A stretch of 31,595 bases of DNA from a virus. The translations under genes were made by a program, and so were the position numbers. Shown here one piece after another: positions 19,678 through 27,462 of this stretch (positions within the stretch are counted from its first letter, which is position 1; the number at the start of each line of letters is the position of its first letter). The stretch covers positions 1 to 31,595 of the IMG/VR virus record IMGVR_UViG_3300025646_000199; one strand, given 5' to 3'. Under the pieces are notes generated by a model. That model saw only the letters and a program-made list of their open reading frames with translations. It ran no database searches and was not told the origin of the DNA.

Positions 19678-19956
19678 TTACAGTAATTCTATTATAGAGC
19701 CGGAATCAAAATCTTCGAAAACATCGAATCTATTAGATGATAAACACACTAACCATATTTGATCGGGATCTCCATATAGTTGATTAGCTAGCAGATCAGG
19801 TCTATGTTCAAGTCCTGTAGGCACTTTTGTATAAGTGGTTTTTTCTTGTTCATTAAATTTTTGAACTAACTTATCTGCTTGAGTATTCCCAACTATGGTT
19901 TTTAGAGTTACTCCTTTATGGAAAACAGTCTCAGATCCCATTGCATAGTGCATCAT
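19678..19956 (-). CDS. Baseplate wedge protein, gp53/LysM-like
   Basis: This small protein of 92 residues contains the gp53-type pattern HRPDLLANQLYGDPDQIWLV followed by a short helix and FEDFDSGSIIELL. It matches the LysM-like rule in which a protein lets the tail system 'run' through (D)LLAxxxYGDPxxWW...N....F....G..I. T4 gp53 and P2 gpX use this small fold in baseplate assembly and contact the hub/wedge region. There is a strong AGGAGA ahead of the start, and two adjacent ATG codons (19956 and 19953) could serve. A 22-base gap separates it from the upstream adaptor gene; the stop lies one base before the hub start. Confidence 0.85.
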   Translation of the reverse strand: MMHYAMGSETVFHKGVTLKTIVGNTQADKLVQKFNEQEKTTYTKVPTGLEHRPDLLANQLYGDPDQIWLVCLSSNRFDVFEDFDSGSIIELL

Positions 19957-19978
19957 TTTTCATATTCTCCTATATGTT

Positions 19979-20878
19979 TTAAGCTCTAGGGTCTAGAGTT
20001 CCTGCCCTAAATAAAGACTCCCAAGTTGGGATATTGTCGTCTGCGACTCCCTTGTTTTTTGGGTTATGGTATGTGAAATCTCCCACTCTAACTTCATTCA
20101 TACTAAGATTAATTTTAACTCTTCTTGGTAGTAGTGTTACAGTATCATACCCTGAATTATCATCCATTTCAATATTGTATTTGGTGACAATACACGGAAT
20201 GTCTTTATACATAGCTCCAAAATTCAATCTAAGGATTGGAGGTCCTAAACCAATTTCTTCACTTCCTATTACGCTAGATCTAACTAAATTTATAAAAAAT
20301 AGGTAGGCCCCTCTAACACCTTGTGGATCACTATTTAAGTCTCTAAAGTCTAAAAATCTCTCTTCAAAGTTTTTAATAGATTGTCTTGCTTTTAGTGGAC
20401 CAATTTCTTCAAAAGTATCAGAGATTACTTCAGGTTCTGCTGTTGTATTTTTTCTAGCTAAACCTAGCCTATCAGCTTCATCAAAAATGTCTAACAAAGA
20501 AGGTTCAGATATCTGATTAAGTTTTCTATCATTACCTAAGAAAGTAAACTTGCGATTTTGTTTTGGTAATGCTTTAGGAAAACTTTCTAAAAAATGAAAT
20601 AAGTGTGGTAGAGTGAAGCTAAACTGCAATTCAAATTGTCTAGAATCTGCTCCTAGATATGAATATAAATCACTGTTTCTTCCTATTAATTTATAAGTAG
20701 AAAGTCTACTTGATTTCATTTCGATGATGGTAGGGTTTTCATAAAAAGGCATTTTAATTTTATTACTGCTAGTAATACTTTTAGAGTTACTCTTGCCTTT
20801 CTCTGGGAAGATAAACTCTATCCAGCCTTTCTTATGTAATTGCCTATCTCTGATTTCTTTATCGCCGTAAGCTGTCAT
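19979..20878 (-). CDS. Tail tube/baseplate adaptor protein, probably gp48/gp54 or Mu gp43 equivalent
   Basis: This 299-residue protein begins immediately after the tape measure with an ATGA overlap. Residues ~42-95 have a beta-rich pattern (MPFYENPTIIEMKSSRLSTY, then LYSYLGADSRQFELQFSFTL), and residues ~214-263 have LRLNFGAMYKDIPCIVTKYN followed by LLPRRVKINLSMNEVR. The combination 'ENP.I.E...S....Y......Y.Y.GA.SR.F.L.F' plus a final 'I.LS..EVR' strand is what I know from tube-initiator/tube-cap proteins that connect the tail tube to the hub. The middle (~105-185) is a charged helical insertion. Location and motifs support a role in starting tube polymerisation on the baseplate. Which of gp48 or gp54 it matches cannot be told by reading. 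Confidence 0.75.
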   Translation of the reverse strand: MTAYGDKEIRDRQLHKKGWIEFIFPEKGKSNSKSITSSNKIKMPFYENPTIIEMKSSRLSTYKLIGRNSDLYSYLGADSRQFELQFSFTLPHLFHFLESFPKALPKQNRKFTFLGNDRKLNQISEPSLLDIFDEADRLGLARKNTTAEPEVISDTFEEIGPLKARQSIKNFEERFLDFRDLNSDPQGVRGAYLFFINLVRSSVIGSEEIGLGPPILRLNFGAMYKDIPCIVTKYNIEMDDNSGYDTVTLLPRRVKINLSMNEVRVGDFTYHNPKNKGVADDNIPTWESLFRAGTLDPRA

Positions 20879-22755
20879 TTTGATCCATCTCCTGATTTAG
20901 CGTTATTCCATCTGAACTTGGTATCCATCATTAGATCAGATTGTCTTTCTAACTGTTCAGCTATAGTTCGTAAATAAAGATTCTGTTTAACCATCTCATA
21001 CCTAGCATTTTCAGCGGTCATGTCAACACTTAAGTCTCTGTTAGACTTTTTGATTATCTCAGATAGAATCTTAGCATGAGACATAGAGTATCTCCTGGCT
21101 TCATTCTCTAAATCAGAAAATTTTTGTTGTCTAACATCATTCGCTAAAACATCTGTATCTTGAGCTATTGGTGCGAGGGCATCAACTATACTTTTTTCTA
21201 AATCAGTTACTGTGTCTCTTATCATTTTAAACCAATCCCCACTTACCAAACCAGGAGGGAGAATAGACGTAATATATGTCGTAGCATCAGCTACAAATTT
21301 ATCAATCTGTGCTTTACTAATACTCATATAAGTCGTCATAAAGCCTGTGATCTGTTGCCACAATTGGCTCATCAAGGATTGAATCCCTCCTGCTGGAGTG
21401 AACGCACTCACCAGAGAGCCTAGAGCAATTAGACCTGGATTTTGAAAGGCTAAAGTTACCACAGAAGTTGCCATAGCCAGTAAACCAGCAGCTATTGTAA
21501 GTAAAGGACCAACTAGGAGAGCTATCGGAGCTAAAGCCAAGGATACAGCCGCTAAACCCGCGACAACTACTCCTACAGCAGCAGCAATTAAACCTAGTTT
21601 ACTCAAGGCTTCTGGCCCCCACTTATCGACTAATCTTTCTAGATATAGGAATATACCATTTTTTAATACCGAGAACCCATCGAACAAATGTTTCATTAGC
21701 TTCTCAACACTGAGTTGAGCGTCGTTTATAGAAGCAATTTTTTCAATATTATTTTTGTTTTGTTGTATAGATTGTTCAGCTATTCTTAAAGTTTCTATTT
21801 GATTTAAATTAAGAAGTGTTACTTTCTCTATCAAATCAGACGTAAGAATATTAGATTGAACATCTCCACTAACAAACTGGTCACGGAAAGACACAAAAGC
21901 TTTCAGTATCTTTTGAAGGTTTTCTACTTGTTCTGCTTGACTACCCACACCTGCCTGAAGTCTTTGTAGTTCAGCCCCTACCCCAAGGGCTCCTGCAAGT
22001 CTAATAGATTCAGGGCCTCTGGTAAGTAAGGGCTCTAGTGCTGTTTGTAGAGCGTCAGGGGCTACCCTATCAACCATACCTTGGACCAACGTAATAAGTC
22101 TAGCTGTCTCTGGGTTAACTCGGGTATTAGTTACAGCTAAAACATTGGATAAGGATAGTAAGCCTCTTAAAACACTTTCACTAGAAGTTTTATAAGTTCC
22201 CGCAGCAGTAGAAACTGCGTCAATAAGCATAACTTGGGTTTTATCATTTAGCCCTAAGTTATTTTTTAGTCCTCTAAGATTAAAAGTAACTTGCTCTAGA
22301 TTCTCTCCAAGAATCTCTGATCTAGCTAAAAACAGGGATAAACTTTCAGAGTTTCTCTCTAACCCAGCTTGGAATAAAGCTAATCGAACAGTATTAGCTG
22401 TTGTTACTGGGACAAGGGCTTTTAAATCTCCACCAAGCTCTTTCATTGCTGCACTAGCAAATTTATTACCAGCAACTTGAGCAACGTTAGTCGTAAATAA
22501 ATCACTAAAATTTTGTTTTAATTGTTGAAGTTCATTATCTATCGCACCGAACCCTGCCGATAAGCTTTTCATACTAGTCTGACTAGTTTTTAAGCTTATT
22601 CCTAAAACTTCAGATGCTCTAGTATTTAAACGAAGATAAGCTGTTTGTTGTTTTAGAAAACTGTTAATATCAGTTAATTCCTCTGTAACGCTTTTACTCT
22701 GGTCTCTGCCTTTTCTAAGCTCTTCTATTAGGTCACTTGCTTTTCTATCGTCCAT
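20875..22755 (-). CDS. Tail tape measure protein
   Basis: The 626 residues are mostly helical, with heptad-like stretches at ~1-45, ~65-100, ~270-345 and ~540-610. A strongly hydrophobic block lies at ~386-455 (GLIAAAVGVVVAGLAAVSLA, then LAPIALLVGPLLTIAAGLLA), with two or three potential membrane helices. This architecture, the position first among the core baseplate genes and the overlap with the tube adaptor identify a tape measure protein, which sets tail length and helps DNA pass the inner membrane. The length is close to T4 gp29 (590 residues), so the tail may be of similar length, roughly 100 nm; that is an inference from the usual ~1.5 A per residue. The start ATG lies one base after the preceding stop, with AGGGA nearby. 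Confidence 0.9.
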   Translation of the reverse strand: MDDRKASDLIEELRKGRDQSKSVTEELTDINSFLKQQTAYLRLNTRASEVLGISLKTSQTSMKSLSAGFGAIDNELQQLKQNFSDLFTTNVAQVAGNKFASAAMKELGGDLKALVPVTTANTVRLALFQAGLERNSESLSLFLARSEILGENLEQVTFNLRGLKNNLGLNDKTQVMLIDAVSTAAGTYKTSSESVLRGLLSLSNVLAVTNTRVNPETARLITLVQGMVDRVAPDALQTALEPLLTRGPESIRLAGALGVGAELQRLQAGVGSQAEQVENLQKILKAFVSFRDQFVSGDVQSNILTSDLIEKVTLLNLNQIETLRIAEQSIQQNKNNIEKIASINDAQLSVEKLMKHLFDGFSVLKNGIFLYLERLVDKWGPEALSKLGLIAAAVGVVVAGLAAVSLALAPIALLVGPLLTIAAGLLAMATSVVTLAFQNPGLIALGSLVSAFTPAGGIQSLMSQLWQQITGFMTTYMSISKAQIDKFVADATTYITSILPPGLVSGDWFKMIRDTVTDLEKSIVDALAPIAQDTDVLANDVRQQKFSDLENEARRYSMSHAKILSEIIKKSNRDLSVDMTAENARYEMVKQNLYLRTIAEQLERQSDLMMDTKFRWNNAKSGDGSK

Positions 22756-22756
22756 G

Positions 22757-23272
22757 TTATCCCTGCTTATTTAATATAATTTGATAAATATTAGACATCT
22801 TTTTGAAGTTATAAGTTCTAAAGTTCTGTATTCCTGCGACAGCAATTAAGGTTTTAGTTCTACTGGGTGGGATATTATCCCCAGACTTCCCATTACCTAA
22901 GTCTCTAATGGTTCTGTTATCTACAGGATCTTTAGCAGCAATAGCTCTTTCTGTAGCCTTACTATATTTAGCTGTTCTTCTACTAGAAAATAAATTCTTA
23001 ACTAATAGCTTTAAGGATTCATTAGTTTCTTCTGGGTTAAATTCAGTTTTAAATCCAGTGACTAGCTTATTTCCTTGATTAGAAATATAAACTGCTTGTG
23101 GTGCTCTGTTAGTTTGAACTACGTAAAATACAACTTGCTTGCCTTCGTAGAAAAATGTGTATACAGAACCAGGTTTGATACCAAAACTACTAACTACTCT
23201 TTTCCTAGATACTTGACTACGAAGTCCAATATCGTTCATTGCTGAAGAAAAATTTTTTAGTAGATCACTCAT
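22757..23272 (-). CDS. Conserved-looking small virion protein upstream of tape measure, unknown function
   Basis: This 171-residue basic protein is the first gene of the late operon. Its stop is one base before the tape measure start. It has a beta segment GSVYTFFYEGKQVVFYVVQT near residue 35 and a C-terminal NFRTYNFKKMSNIYQIILN, preceded by a Gly/Asn-rich linker at ~120-140. The position upstream of a tape measure is where tail assembly chaperones usually sit in other phages, but the sequence does not look like one, and a better chaperone candidate lies at 27463-28400. I do not recognise the family. The ribosome binding site is weak, only GAGA far upstream. Confidence 0.7.
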   Translation of the reverse strand: MSDLLKNFSSAMNDIGLRSQVSRKRVVSSFGIKPGSVYTFFYEGKQVVFYVVQTNRAPQAVYISNQGNKLVTGFKTEFNPEETNESLKLLVKNLFSSRRTAKYSKATERAIAAKDPVDNRTIRDLGNGKSGDNIPPSRTKTLIAVAGIQNFRTYNFKKMSNIYQIILNKQG

Positions 23273-23287
23273 TTTCGAAAAAATCTC

Positions 23288-23315
23288 GCTATAAAGCTTA
23301 TTTAAGCTTGGTCAG
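23288..23315 (-). promoter_or_regulatory. Possible late-operon promoter with palindromic spacer
   Basis: In the 51-84 bases between the late operon and the divergent small gene, the minus strand reads CTGACC (23315-23310), a 16-base spacer, then TATAGC (23293-23288), 15 bases before the start codon. Each hexamer matches the sigma70 consensus at 4 of 6 positions, so it is only a weak candidate. The spacer itself is a near-perfect inverted repeat, AAGCTTA-TT-TAAGCTT on the plus strand (23294-23309), which could be an operator for a phage regulator. This is the only non-coding DNA ahead of the 23-kb operon. Confidence 0.35.
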
Positions 23316-23356
23316 GCTAAGGAATGCTTGAAGCCTTGGTGTTTTTAGGTATAGGT

Positions 23357-23635
23357 ATGTATGATAACGACATAAAGATAAGCATATTAGAGTTCTATGA
23401 TTTAATAGAATACACTTTAAGCTTTAAATTCAGAGAAGATTGGAAGCATCTCTACTCCGAGAGATTAGTTAAACTTTTTCAACTAAAGATTCTTCAGGCC
23501 ATGAAGAATCAGAAACCAATAAAGAAAACGTCCCTCATTAATTATTTAACTAATAAGGGACGTTATAAGAAAGAAATTATTATAGATTTTTTTGAATCTA
23601 TTGATATAGAGATATATTCTCCATTCATTTCTTAG
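23357..23635 (+). CDS. Small protein of unknown function (92 aa)
   Basis: An open frame lies between the divergent late operon and the convergent nuclease gene. I choose the ATG at 23357, which has AGG seven bases ahead. An earlier ATG at 23324 would add 11 residues but has its purine run too close. The protein is Ile/Lys/Asp-rich and probably helical (SILEFYDLIEYTLSFKFRED), with a basic SLINYLTNKGRYKKEIIID segment and no Cys. It has no recognised family. Its 3' end overlaps the nuclease 3' end by 11 bases. Composition is AT-rich, like the structural genes and unlike the adjacent nuclease and primase. It could be an early regulatory or host-takeover protein; this is a guess from size and orientation. 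Confidence 0.5.
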   Translation: MYDNDIKISILEFYDLIEYTLSFKFREDWKHLYSERLVKLFQLKILQAMKNQKPIKKTSLINYLTNKGRYKKEIIIDFFESIDIEIYSPFIS

Positions 23636-24398
23636 CTTCTTTCTCTTCGTTGATGCAGTGCTTCACAGTGTGTGGGTCGTTGAACTTCGGGCAATAGCCG
23701 TTCTTGTATTCACACCAGTTACAGAACTCGTTCTCCATTGGAACGAACTCGGTCTTCTTCATCTTGCGAATTCTCCAGACTTTATTGATCTGGCGCTTCT
23801 TCCACTCGAAGATCTGTGATGCTGAGTATCTGACCGTCACCAGATTATTAGTTAGGGGATAGTAGTGGGCACATGTAATCTTGCCAAACGGAACGTCATA
23901 CAGCTTGTTAACTGCGTAAGCGTAGCCGCGTAGCTGATTGTCGTTAAAAAGTTCTACCTTGGTCTTCTCTCGTTTTGAGGTCTTGTAGTCTATGATGAGG
24001 TAGCCGCCCTCCGGCCCCTTGATGATGCGGTCGATGACAAACTCATATTGCATCCCCTCGGCTAGCTCGATCTTGCTGTGAAGCTCGCAAGAAACCGTCT
24101 CACCCTTGAGATTGCTGTTGAATCTGAGAAAGTTGTTAATACACTTGTCGGTATCCTTCTTCCGCTTGGGTGTGACATGATACTCCTCCATCAGCATGTT
24201 AGACAGCCGATGCAAGTCTTCGACCTTGGTGTAGTTCACACCGTCTTCGAAAATCTTGTGGATGTAGCTACCGTAGTTCAAGGGTTCTTCATTTGCGCTC
24301 TTGCCTTTGAGCCTCTCATTATATCTATAATGGAACTTCAGAAGACACTGATCTATAATGTCACTTTTGCTATTTGAGATTGTTGATAGGAACGTCAT
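23625..24398 (-). CDS. PD-(D/E)XK exonuclease, Cas4/RecB-like with predicted Fe-S cluster
   Basis: This 257-residue protein has the full Cas4/AddB-type layout. Cys18 lies near the N-terminus (DIIDQCLLKFHYRY), followed by a GSYIHKIFE motif (His47), VIDRI (Asp123), IIDYKTSK (Asp137, Lys139) and the QLRGYAYA motif (Gln155, Tyr159). A C-terminal FCNWCEYKNGYC cluster (Cys226, Cys229, Cys236) would hold a 4Fe-4S cluster together with Cys18. Such proteins resect DNA ends and in phages serve recombination-dependent replication or host DNA degradation. It is head-to-head with a primase: the two start codons touch at 24398/24399. The gene is richer in G+C than the tail genes. Its Shine-Dalgarno (GGGAG) lies inside the primase's first codons. 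Confidence 0.85.
   Translation of the reverse strand: MTFLSTISNSKSDIIDQCLLKFHYRYNERLKGKSANEEPLNYGSYIHKIFEDGVNYTKVEDLHRLSNMLMEEYHVTPKRKKDTDKCINNFLRFNSNLKGETVSCELHSKIELAEGMQYEFVIDRIIKGPEGGYLIIDYKTSKREKTKVELFNDNQLRGYAYAVNKLYDVPFGKITCAHYYPLTNNLVTVRYSASQIFEWKKRQINKVWRIRKMKKTEFVPMENEFCNWCEYKNGYCPKFNDPHTVKHCINEEKEAKK
24323..24360 (+). promoter_or_regulatory. Tandem -10-like repeats ahead of primase, inside nuclease gene
   Basis: The ten bases ATCTATAATG occur twice, at 24323-24332 and 24351-24360, exactly 28 bases apart. Each contains a perfect TATAAT. The second would start transcripts near 24366, leaving a ~33-base leader that contains the primase Shine-Dalgarno (AGGAA at 24388-24392). No good -35 hexamer is visible for either (at best TTGCCT with a 19-base spacer for the first). 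They may be activator-dependent promoters. They lie antisense within the first codons of the nuclease. Confidence 0.4.
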
Positions 24399-25376
24399 AT
24401 GATTTCTCCCAGTCTAATTATAGAATTTTTGAAGAAAAACTTCGAGCCTAACCTAAAGTATGTCTCGGGCGGGCGTGAGATAACTATCAACTCGATCTTT
24501 GCACCAGACTATAAAATGCACATGTCAGTCAACACTGACACTGGGCTTTGGCAATGCTTCAAGTCTGGGAAGCGTGGTAACTTTATTCAGCTTGTCGCTT
24601 CCGTCGAAGGTTGCACATACGAGCGTGCGCGAGCGAATGTCATCTTCGATAGCATCAAGAGTATCCACGAGGAGGAGACCCCGCTTGAACCTGCACAGAA
24701 GATCTTCTACTCAATTGACGAGTTCAAGGAAGAGTTCAAGTGTCTTGAGCTTCATCACTTCGTAGACGCTCCTGAGACGTTCAAATACATTGGAGATGTC
24801 ATCTTCGATCGCAAGCTAGATCGGATTGCATTTGACGAGAACAGACCTTGGTTCGCATCTGTAGAAGGTCGCTATGCAGGAAGGATTCTGATCCCCTTCT
24901 ATGCAGACAATCATATCTTCTACTTCCAGGGTCGCTCCTTCCTCCCATCCATGTCTCCGAAGTATCTCAACCACAGCGCCGTGAGAGCCTCTGAGATCCT
25001 CTACCCGTTCGATTGGTCCCAAGAGAGGGTGGTCGTCACGGAAGGCCCTGTGGACGCTGCTACGCTCCAGGATTGCGGTGTAAATGCCACAGCTATCATG
25101 GGGGCGAGAATCTCCAAGAGGCAGGCACGACAGCTTCGTGAATTTGGTGGCGCGATCCTGTTGTCTATGGATAACGATGAGGCTGGGAAACAGGCGATGA
25201 TGGACAACTTTAAGTTCATCACGAGGCAAGGCATTCCATCCAAGAAGGTTAGTTTTCTCCCGTGCCCACGCGCGAAAGACTGGAATGAGCTATACCAAAA
25301 AGAAGACGCGACAGCCGTTAAGACCGCCGCGTCTTCAGGTTTAAGTGAGTTATACTATCGCCTTTATACTAGTTGA
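24399..25376 (+). CDS. DNA primase, T4 gp61/DnaG-like, TOPRIM domain
   Basis: This 325-residue protein, close in length to T4 gp61 (342), has a TOPRIM core: RVVVTEGPVDAATL (Glu215), then ILLSMDNDEAG (Asp258, Asp260), and a final AKDWNELY element near 292-299. Residues ~30-75 align in layout with the zinc-binding primase N-terminus (MHMSVNTDTGLWQCFKSGKR, GNFIQLVAS), but only Cys53 of the usual metal ligands is present, so this finger appears degenerate. It would make RNA primers for lagging-strand synthesis with a helicase not in this window. AGGAA six to seven bases ahead of the ATG lies inside the divergent nuclease gene. The 3' end overlaps the convergent structural gene by 13 bases. Composition is G+C-richer than the tail genes. 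An alternative is a TOPRIM-containing helicase-primase fragment, but there is no ATPase domain. Confidence 0.85.
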   Translation: MISPSLIIEFLKKNFEPNLKYVSGGREITINSIFAPDYKMHMSVNTDTGLWQCFKSGKRGNFIQLVASVEGCTYERARANVIFDSIKSIHEEETPLEPAQKIFYSIDEFKEEFKCLELHHFVDAPETFKYIGDVIFDRKLDRIAFDENRPWFASVEGRYAGRILIPFYADNHIFYFQGRSFLPSMSPKYLNHSAVRASEILYPFDWSQERVVVTEGPVDAATLQDCGVNATAIMGARISKRQARQLREFGGAILLSMDNDEAGKQAMMDNFKFITRQGIPSKKVSFLPCPRAKDWNELYQKEDATAVKTAASSGLSELYYRLYTS

Positions 25377-26845
25377 ACATACATTTGTGGTGCCACAATG
25401 GTTTCATTCAGCAAATTATATTTAAGTGTTACAGCGTAAATTCCACGCAGCCCGGAGATCGTCCCCGCTGCTATGGATGCGTGATATCTTAGTTGTTCAG
25501 TATTCCAATTGTAGATGAACGTGTTCTGTGAAGTAACTCTAATGTCTTGTTCATCTGTAAAGTCTACTATCGTTGTTCTGCCCGGTAAGTTCGGGTCTTG
25601 ATTAATCTTCTCAATCTTAATCTTCGGGTTAATTGCTACTGCTGTCTTGAACAGATTTCTTATTGAACTGTTAATGTTCTTGTTCTCTACAGTGAATTCA
25701 GTGGTTATCTTAATATCTTGTTTACTGCCCAAGACCACTTTCTTCGTAATGAGTTCATTATGAGACTTTATAAGAAGTGGTTCGGTTAAATTGTAGAAAG
25801 TATCGTTGAATAGTGAGAATGAGTTTATAACAACTTTTGGTAGTGAAGCTGCTGGATATTTAACTGTCCATACATCAATGTAATCACCTGTAGCTGATGC
25901 GGTGTTATTAATTACGTTGCCCCAAATTGGGTGAAGTCCTGGGATATTTGTGACCCCATCAAGAACTACGATATACTCACCCTGACGAACTCTATAAACG
26001 CCCGAAGAGCCTAAATCTCCTGCGACATACTCGCTAATATCTTGCCAACCCGGTAGTATAGGTGATTTAAAGTAAGCTTTTGCTAGCCCTGAAGCTACTT
26101 CTCCCTTAAGTAATCCGTCTGCTCCCAATATAGTTGATGGGTTTTGCATTGATGATCTATCAAAAATAGTTACATCTACAATTTCTGTAGGATCAATGTA
26201 TTCTCCATCATTCATGAAGAATACTTTCAATGCAACTCTGCTATCTACGCTCGGTCTATTATTTCTATCTACTGTTTGTGTAGAAATCGCTACAGATCCT
26301 TGAGAAGCATTTGCTTCTGCTATTAAAGGATCATCACAAGTTCTACAGGTTTTAGGATCAGATGGAGAAGAGCAATTTAAAATTAAATTTGGTATCTTAG
26401 TTGCTAAAGAGCTTACTAAGTTATCAATAAAATCAAAAGAATTTATTGTGTTTTCTAAAGGAAAAATATTTGAATTTGGTTGTAAAGATACTGTATTAGC
26501 TAATAGATCCCAAATTTGCTTCCATCCAGCATTTGATGGGTAAGCAGTCGATCCTCCTGATACTGGGTTTATTGTAAATGGTATTCCTATTGAGTCAGAA
26601 GAAACGGTTAAACTTGTGATGCTGCATTCTGGGTCACATGCAGTATAACAATTTTCTACTAAAGTAAATTCTACTACCCTAGTGTCATTAGTTTCGTCGT
26701 TATCACAAAAAACTTCTGTAGATACAGCAGTATCATAGCAACTTCGAATTTGCGTGACATCCCAAACTACATCGAGTGTTGATGTAGTTAAATCATCAAA
26801 CGACATCAAAAAGAATACTTTATTTACTGTTTGGCAATAACTCAT
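25364..26845 (-). CDS. Putative virion structural protein, 493 aa, Cys-rich N-terminus, beta-rich C-terminus
   Basis: AAGG lies ahead of the ATG at 26845, 13 bases after the stop of the preceding gene. The N-terminal third has nine cysteines, including the pattern TRV-x8-C66-x3-C70, C74 and a C158...C167-x2-C170 cluster. The same TRV-x8-C-x3-C spacing, a QIW/RIW helix and a final C-x2-C occur in the neighbouring 198-residue protein, so they look paralogous. Residues ~190-493 are beta-rich, including VVLGSKQDIKITTEFTVEN and a final IYAVTLKYNLLNETIVAPQM segment that resembles phage sheath/decoration beta sandwiches. I do not recognise the family. There is no signal peptide. AT-rich composition and strand match the late genes. 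Structural role is inferred. Confidence 0.78.
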   Translation of the reverse strand: MSYCQTVNKVFFLMSFDDLTTSTLDVVWDVTQIRSCYDTAVSTEVFCDNDETNDTRVVEFTLVENCYTACDPECSITSLTVSSDSIGIPFTINPVSGGSTAYPSNAGWKQIWDLLANTVSLQPNSNIFPLENTINSFDFIDNLVSSLATKIPNLILNCSSPSDPKTCRTCDDPLIAEANASQGSVAISTQTVDRNNRPSVDSRVALKVFFMNDGEYIDPTEIVDVTIFDRSSMQNPSTILGADGLLKGEVASGLAKAYFKSPILPGWQDISEYVAGDLGSSGVYRVRQGEYIVVLDGVTNIPGLHPIWGNVINNTASATGDYIDVWTVKYPAASLPKVVINSFSLFNDTFYNLTEPLLIKSHNELITKKVVLGSKQDIKITTEFTVENKNINSSIRNLFKTAVAINPKIKIEKINQDPNLPGRTTIVDFTDEQDIRVTSQNTFIYNWNTEQLRYHASIAAGTISGLRGIYAVTLKYNLLNETIVAPQMYVQLV

Positions 26846-26858
26846 TTTTAAACCTTAG

Positions 26859-27455
26859 TTAAACTATATCCACAATAAGTTCACACGTCTTACATGCTAG
26901 ATCTGCTTTTGAACACCCAGGAAAATTAATTACAGCATCTAATCTCTTATCTAATTTTGTAATCAATGACAAGAGTAGATCTTTATTTATAGAAGGATCA
27001 TTTAGCGGACGCCAATTATTATTTTTTTTCTTCGTTAAAATTTTTCCATTAAATAGACCACCTGCCCCCTCTAAGACTTGCCAAATTCTAGTCACAACGG
27101 ATGATTCACCATCTTGTCCAATTGAAAGAAAGTCGCCATTGTCTAAGGCGACTTGTTCAAAGTAAACATGAGGTCTGGCACAAATTTCACCAGACAACTT
27201 TTTACGAACACTGCAAGGCTTACCGCATTTTGTATACTTAGAATAAGAAAAAACCCTAGTTTTGGCATTCGTTGGGTTATCAACCCCATAAAATTCTTTT
27301 GATCCTACCTTAGAGCATATAGTTGAGTTAATAGCAGTTATAAATAAAGAAAAGTAAGGAGGCAGATCTTTACCTAAACGACCTGGTATATAAGTTATAT
27401 GCCCTTTAACTTTTAATATAGTAATGCACTCTCCATTGTTGTCATAATCACTCAT
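26859..27455 (-). CDS. Cysteine-rich protein, 198 aa, paralogue of next gene's N-terminal domain
   Basis: The start ATG at 27455 follows AGGTTAACT, seven bases after the stop of the frameshift extension. The protein has eight cysteines: C10, C47, C77-x3-C81, C92, C181, C188-x2-C191. A basic stretch (KILTKKKNNNW) lies near residue 140. The spacing TRV-x8-C77-x3-C81 and a RIWQVLEG helix are shared with the 493-residue protein, but the long C-terminal beta region of that protein is missing here. A metal-binding or disulfide-stabilised structural protein is likely. The function is unknown. The gene is co-transcribed with the gp26-type chaperone upstream and the larger paralogue downstream. Confidence 0.72.
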   Translation of the reverse strand: MSDYDNNGECITILKVKGHITYIPGRLGKDLPPYFSLFITAINSTICSKVGSKEFYGVDNPTNAKTRVFSYSKYTKCGKPCSVRKKLSGEICARPHVYFEQVALDNGDFLSIGQDGESSVVTRIWQVLEGAGGLFNGKILTKKKNNNWRPLNDPSINKDLLLSLITKLDKRLDAVINFPGCSKADLACKTCELIVDIV

Positions 27456-27462
27456 AGTTAAC

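Noticed and set aside
24078-24377. Open frame of 99 codons on the plus strand inside the nuclease gene
   Set aside because: Antisense to conserved nuclease motifs; no family features.
24816-25229. Open frame of 137 codons on the minus strand inside the primase gene
   Set aside because: It is fully antisense to a gene with a complete TOPRIM domain, its product is compositionally odd (Arg/His/Pro-rich), and there is no good ribosome site.
25385-25398. Inverted repeat TTGTGG-TG-CCACAA after the primase stop as terminator
   Set aside because: Only a short stem with a two-base loop, no T run follows, and it lies in coding sequence of the convergent gene.
26984-26991. Minus-strand TATAAATA, identical to the T4 late promoter
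   Set aside because: It lies within codons of a structural gene, and the same octamer also occurs on the plus strand antisense to the giant baseplate gene near 5660, so chance in AT-rich DNA is likely.
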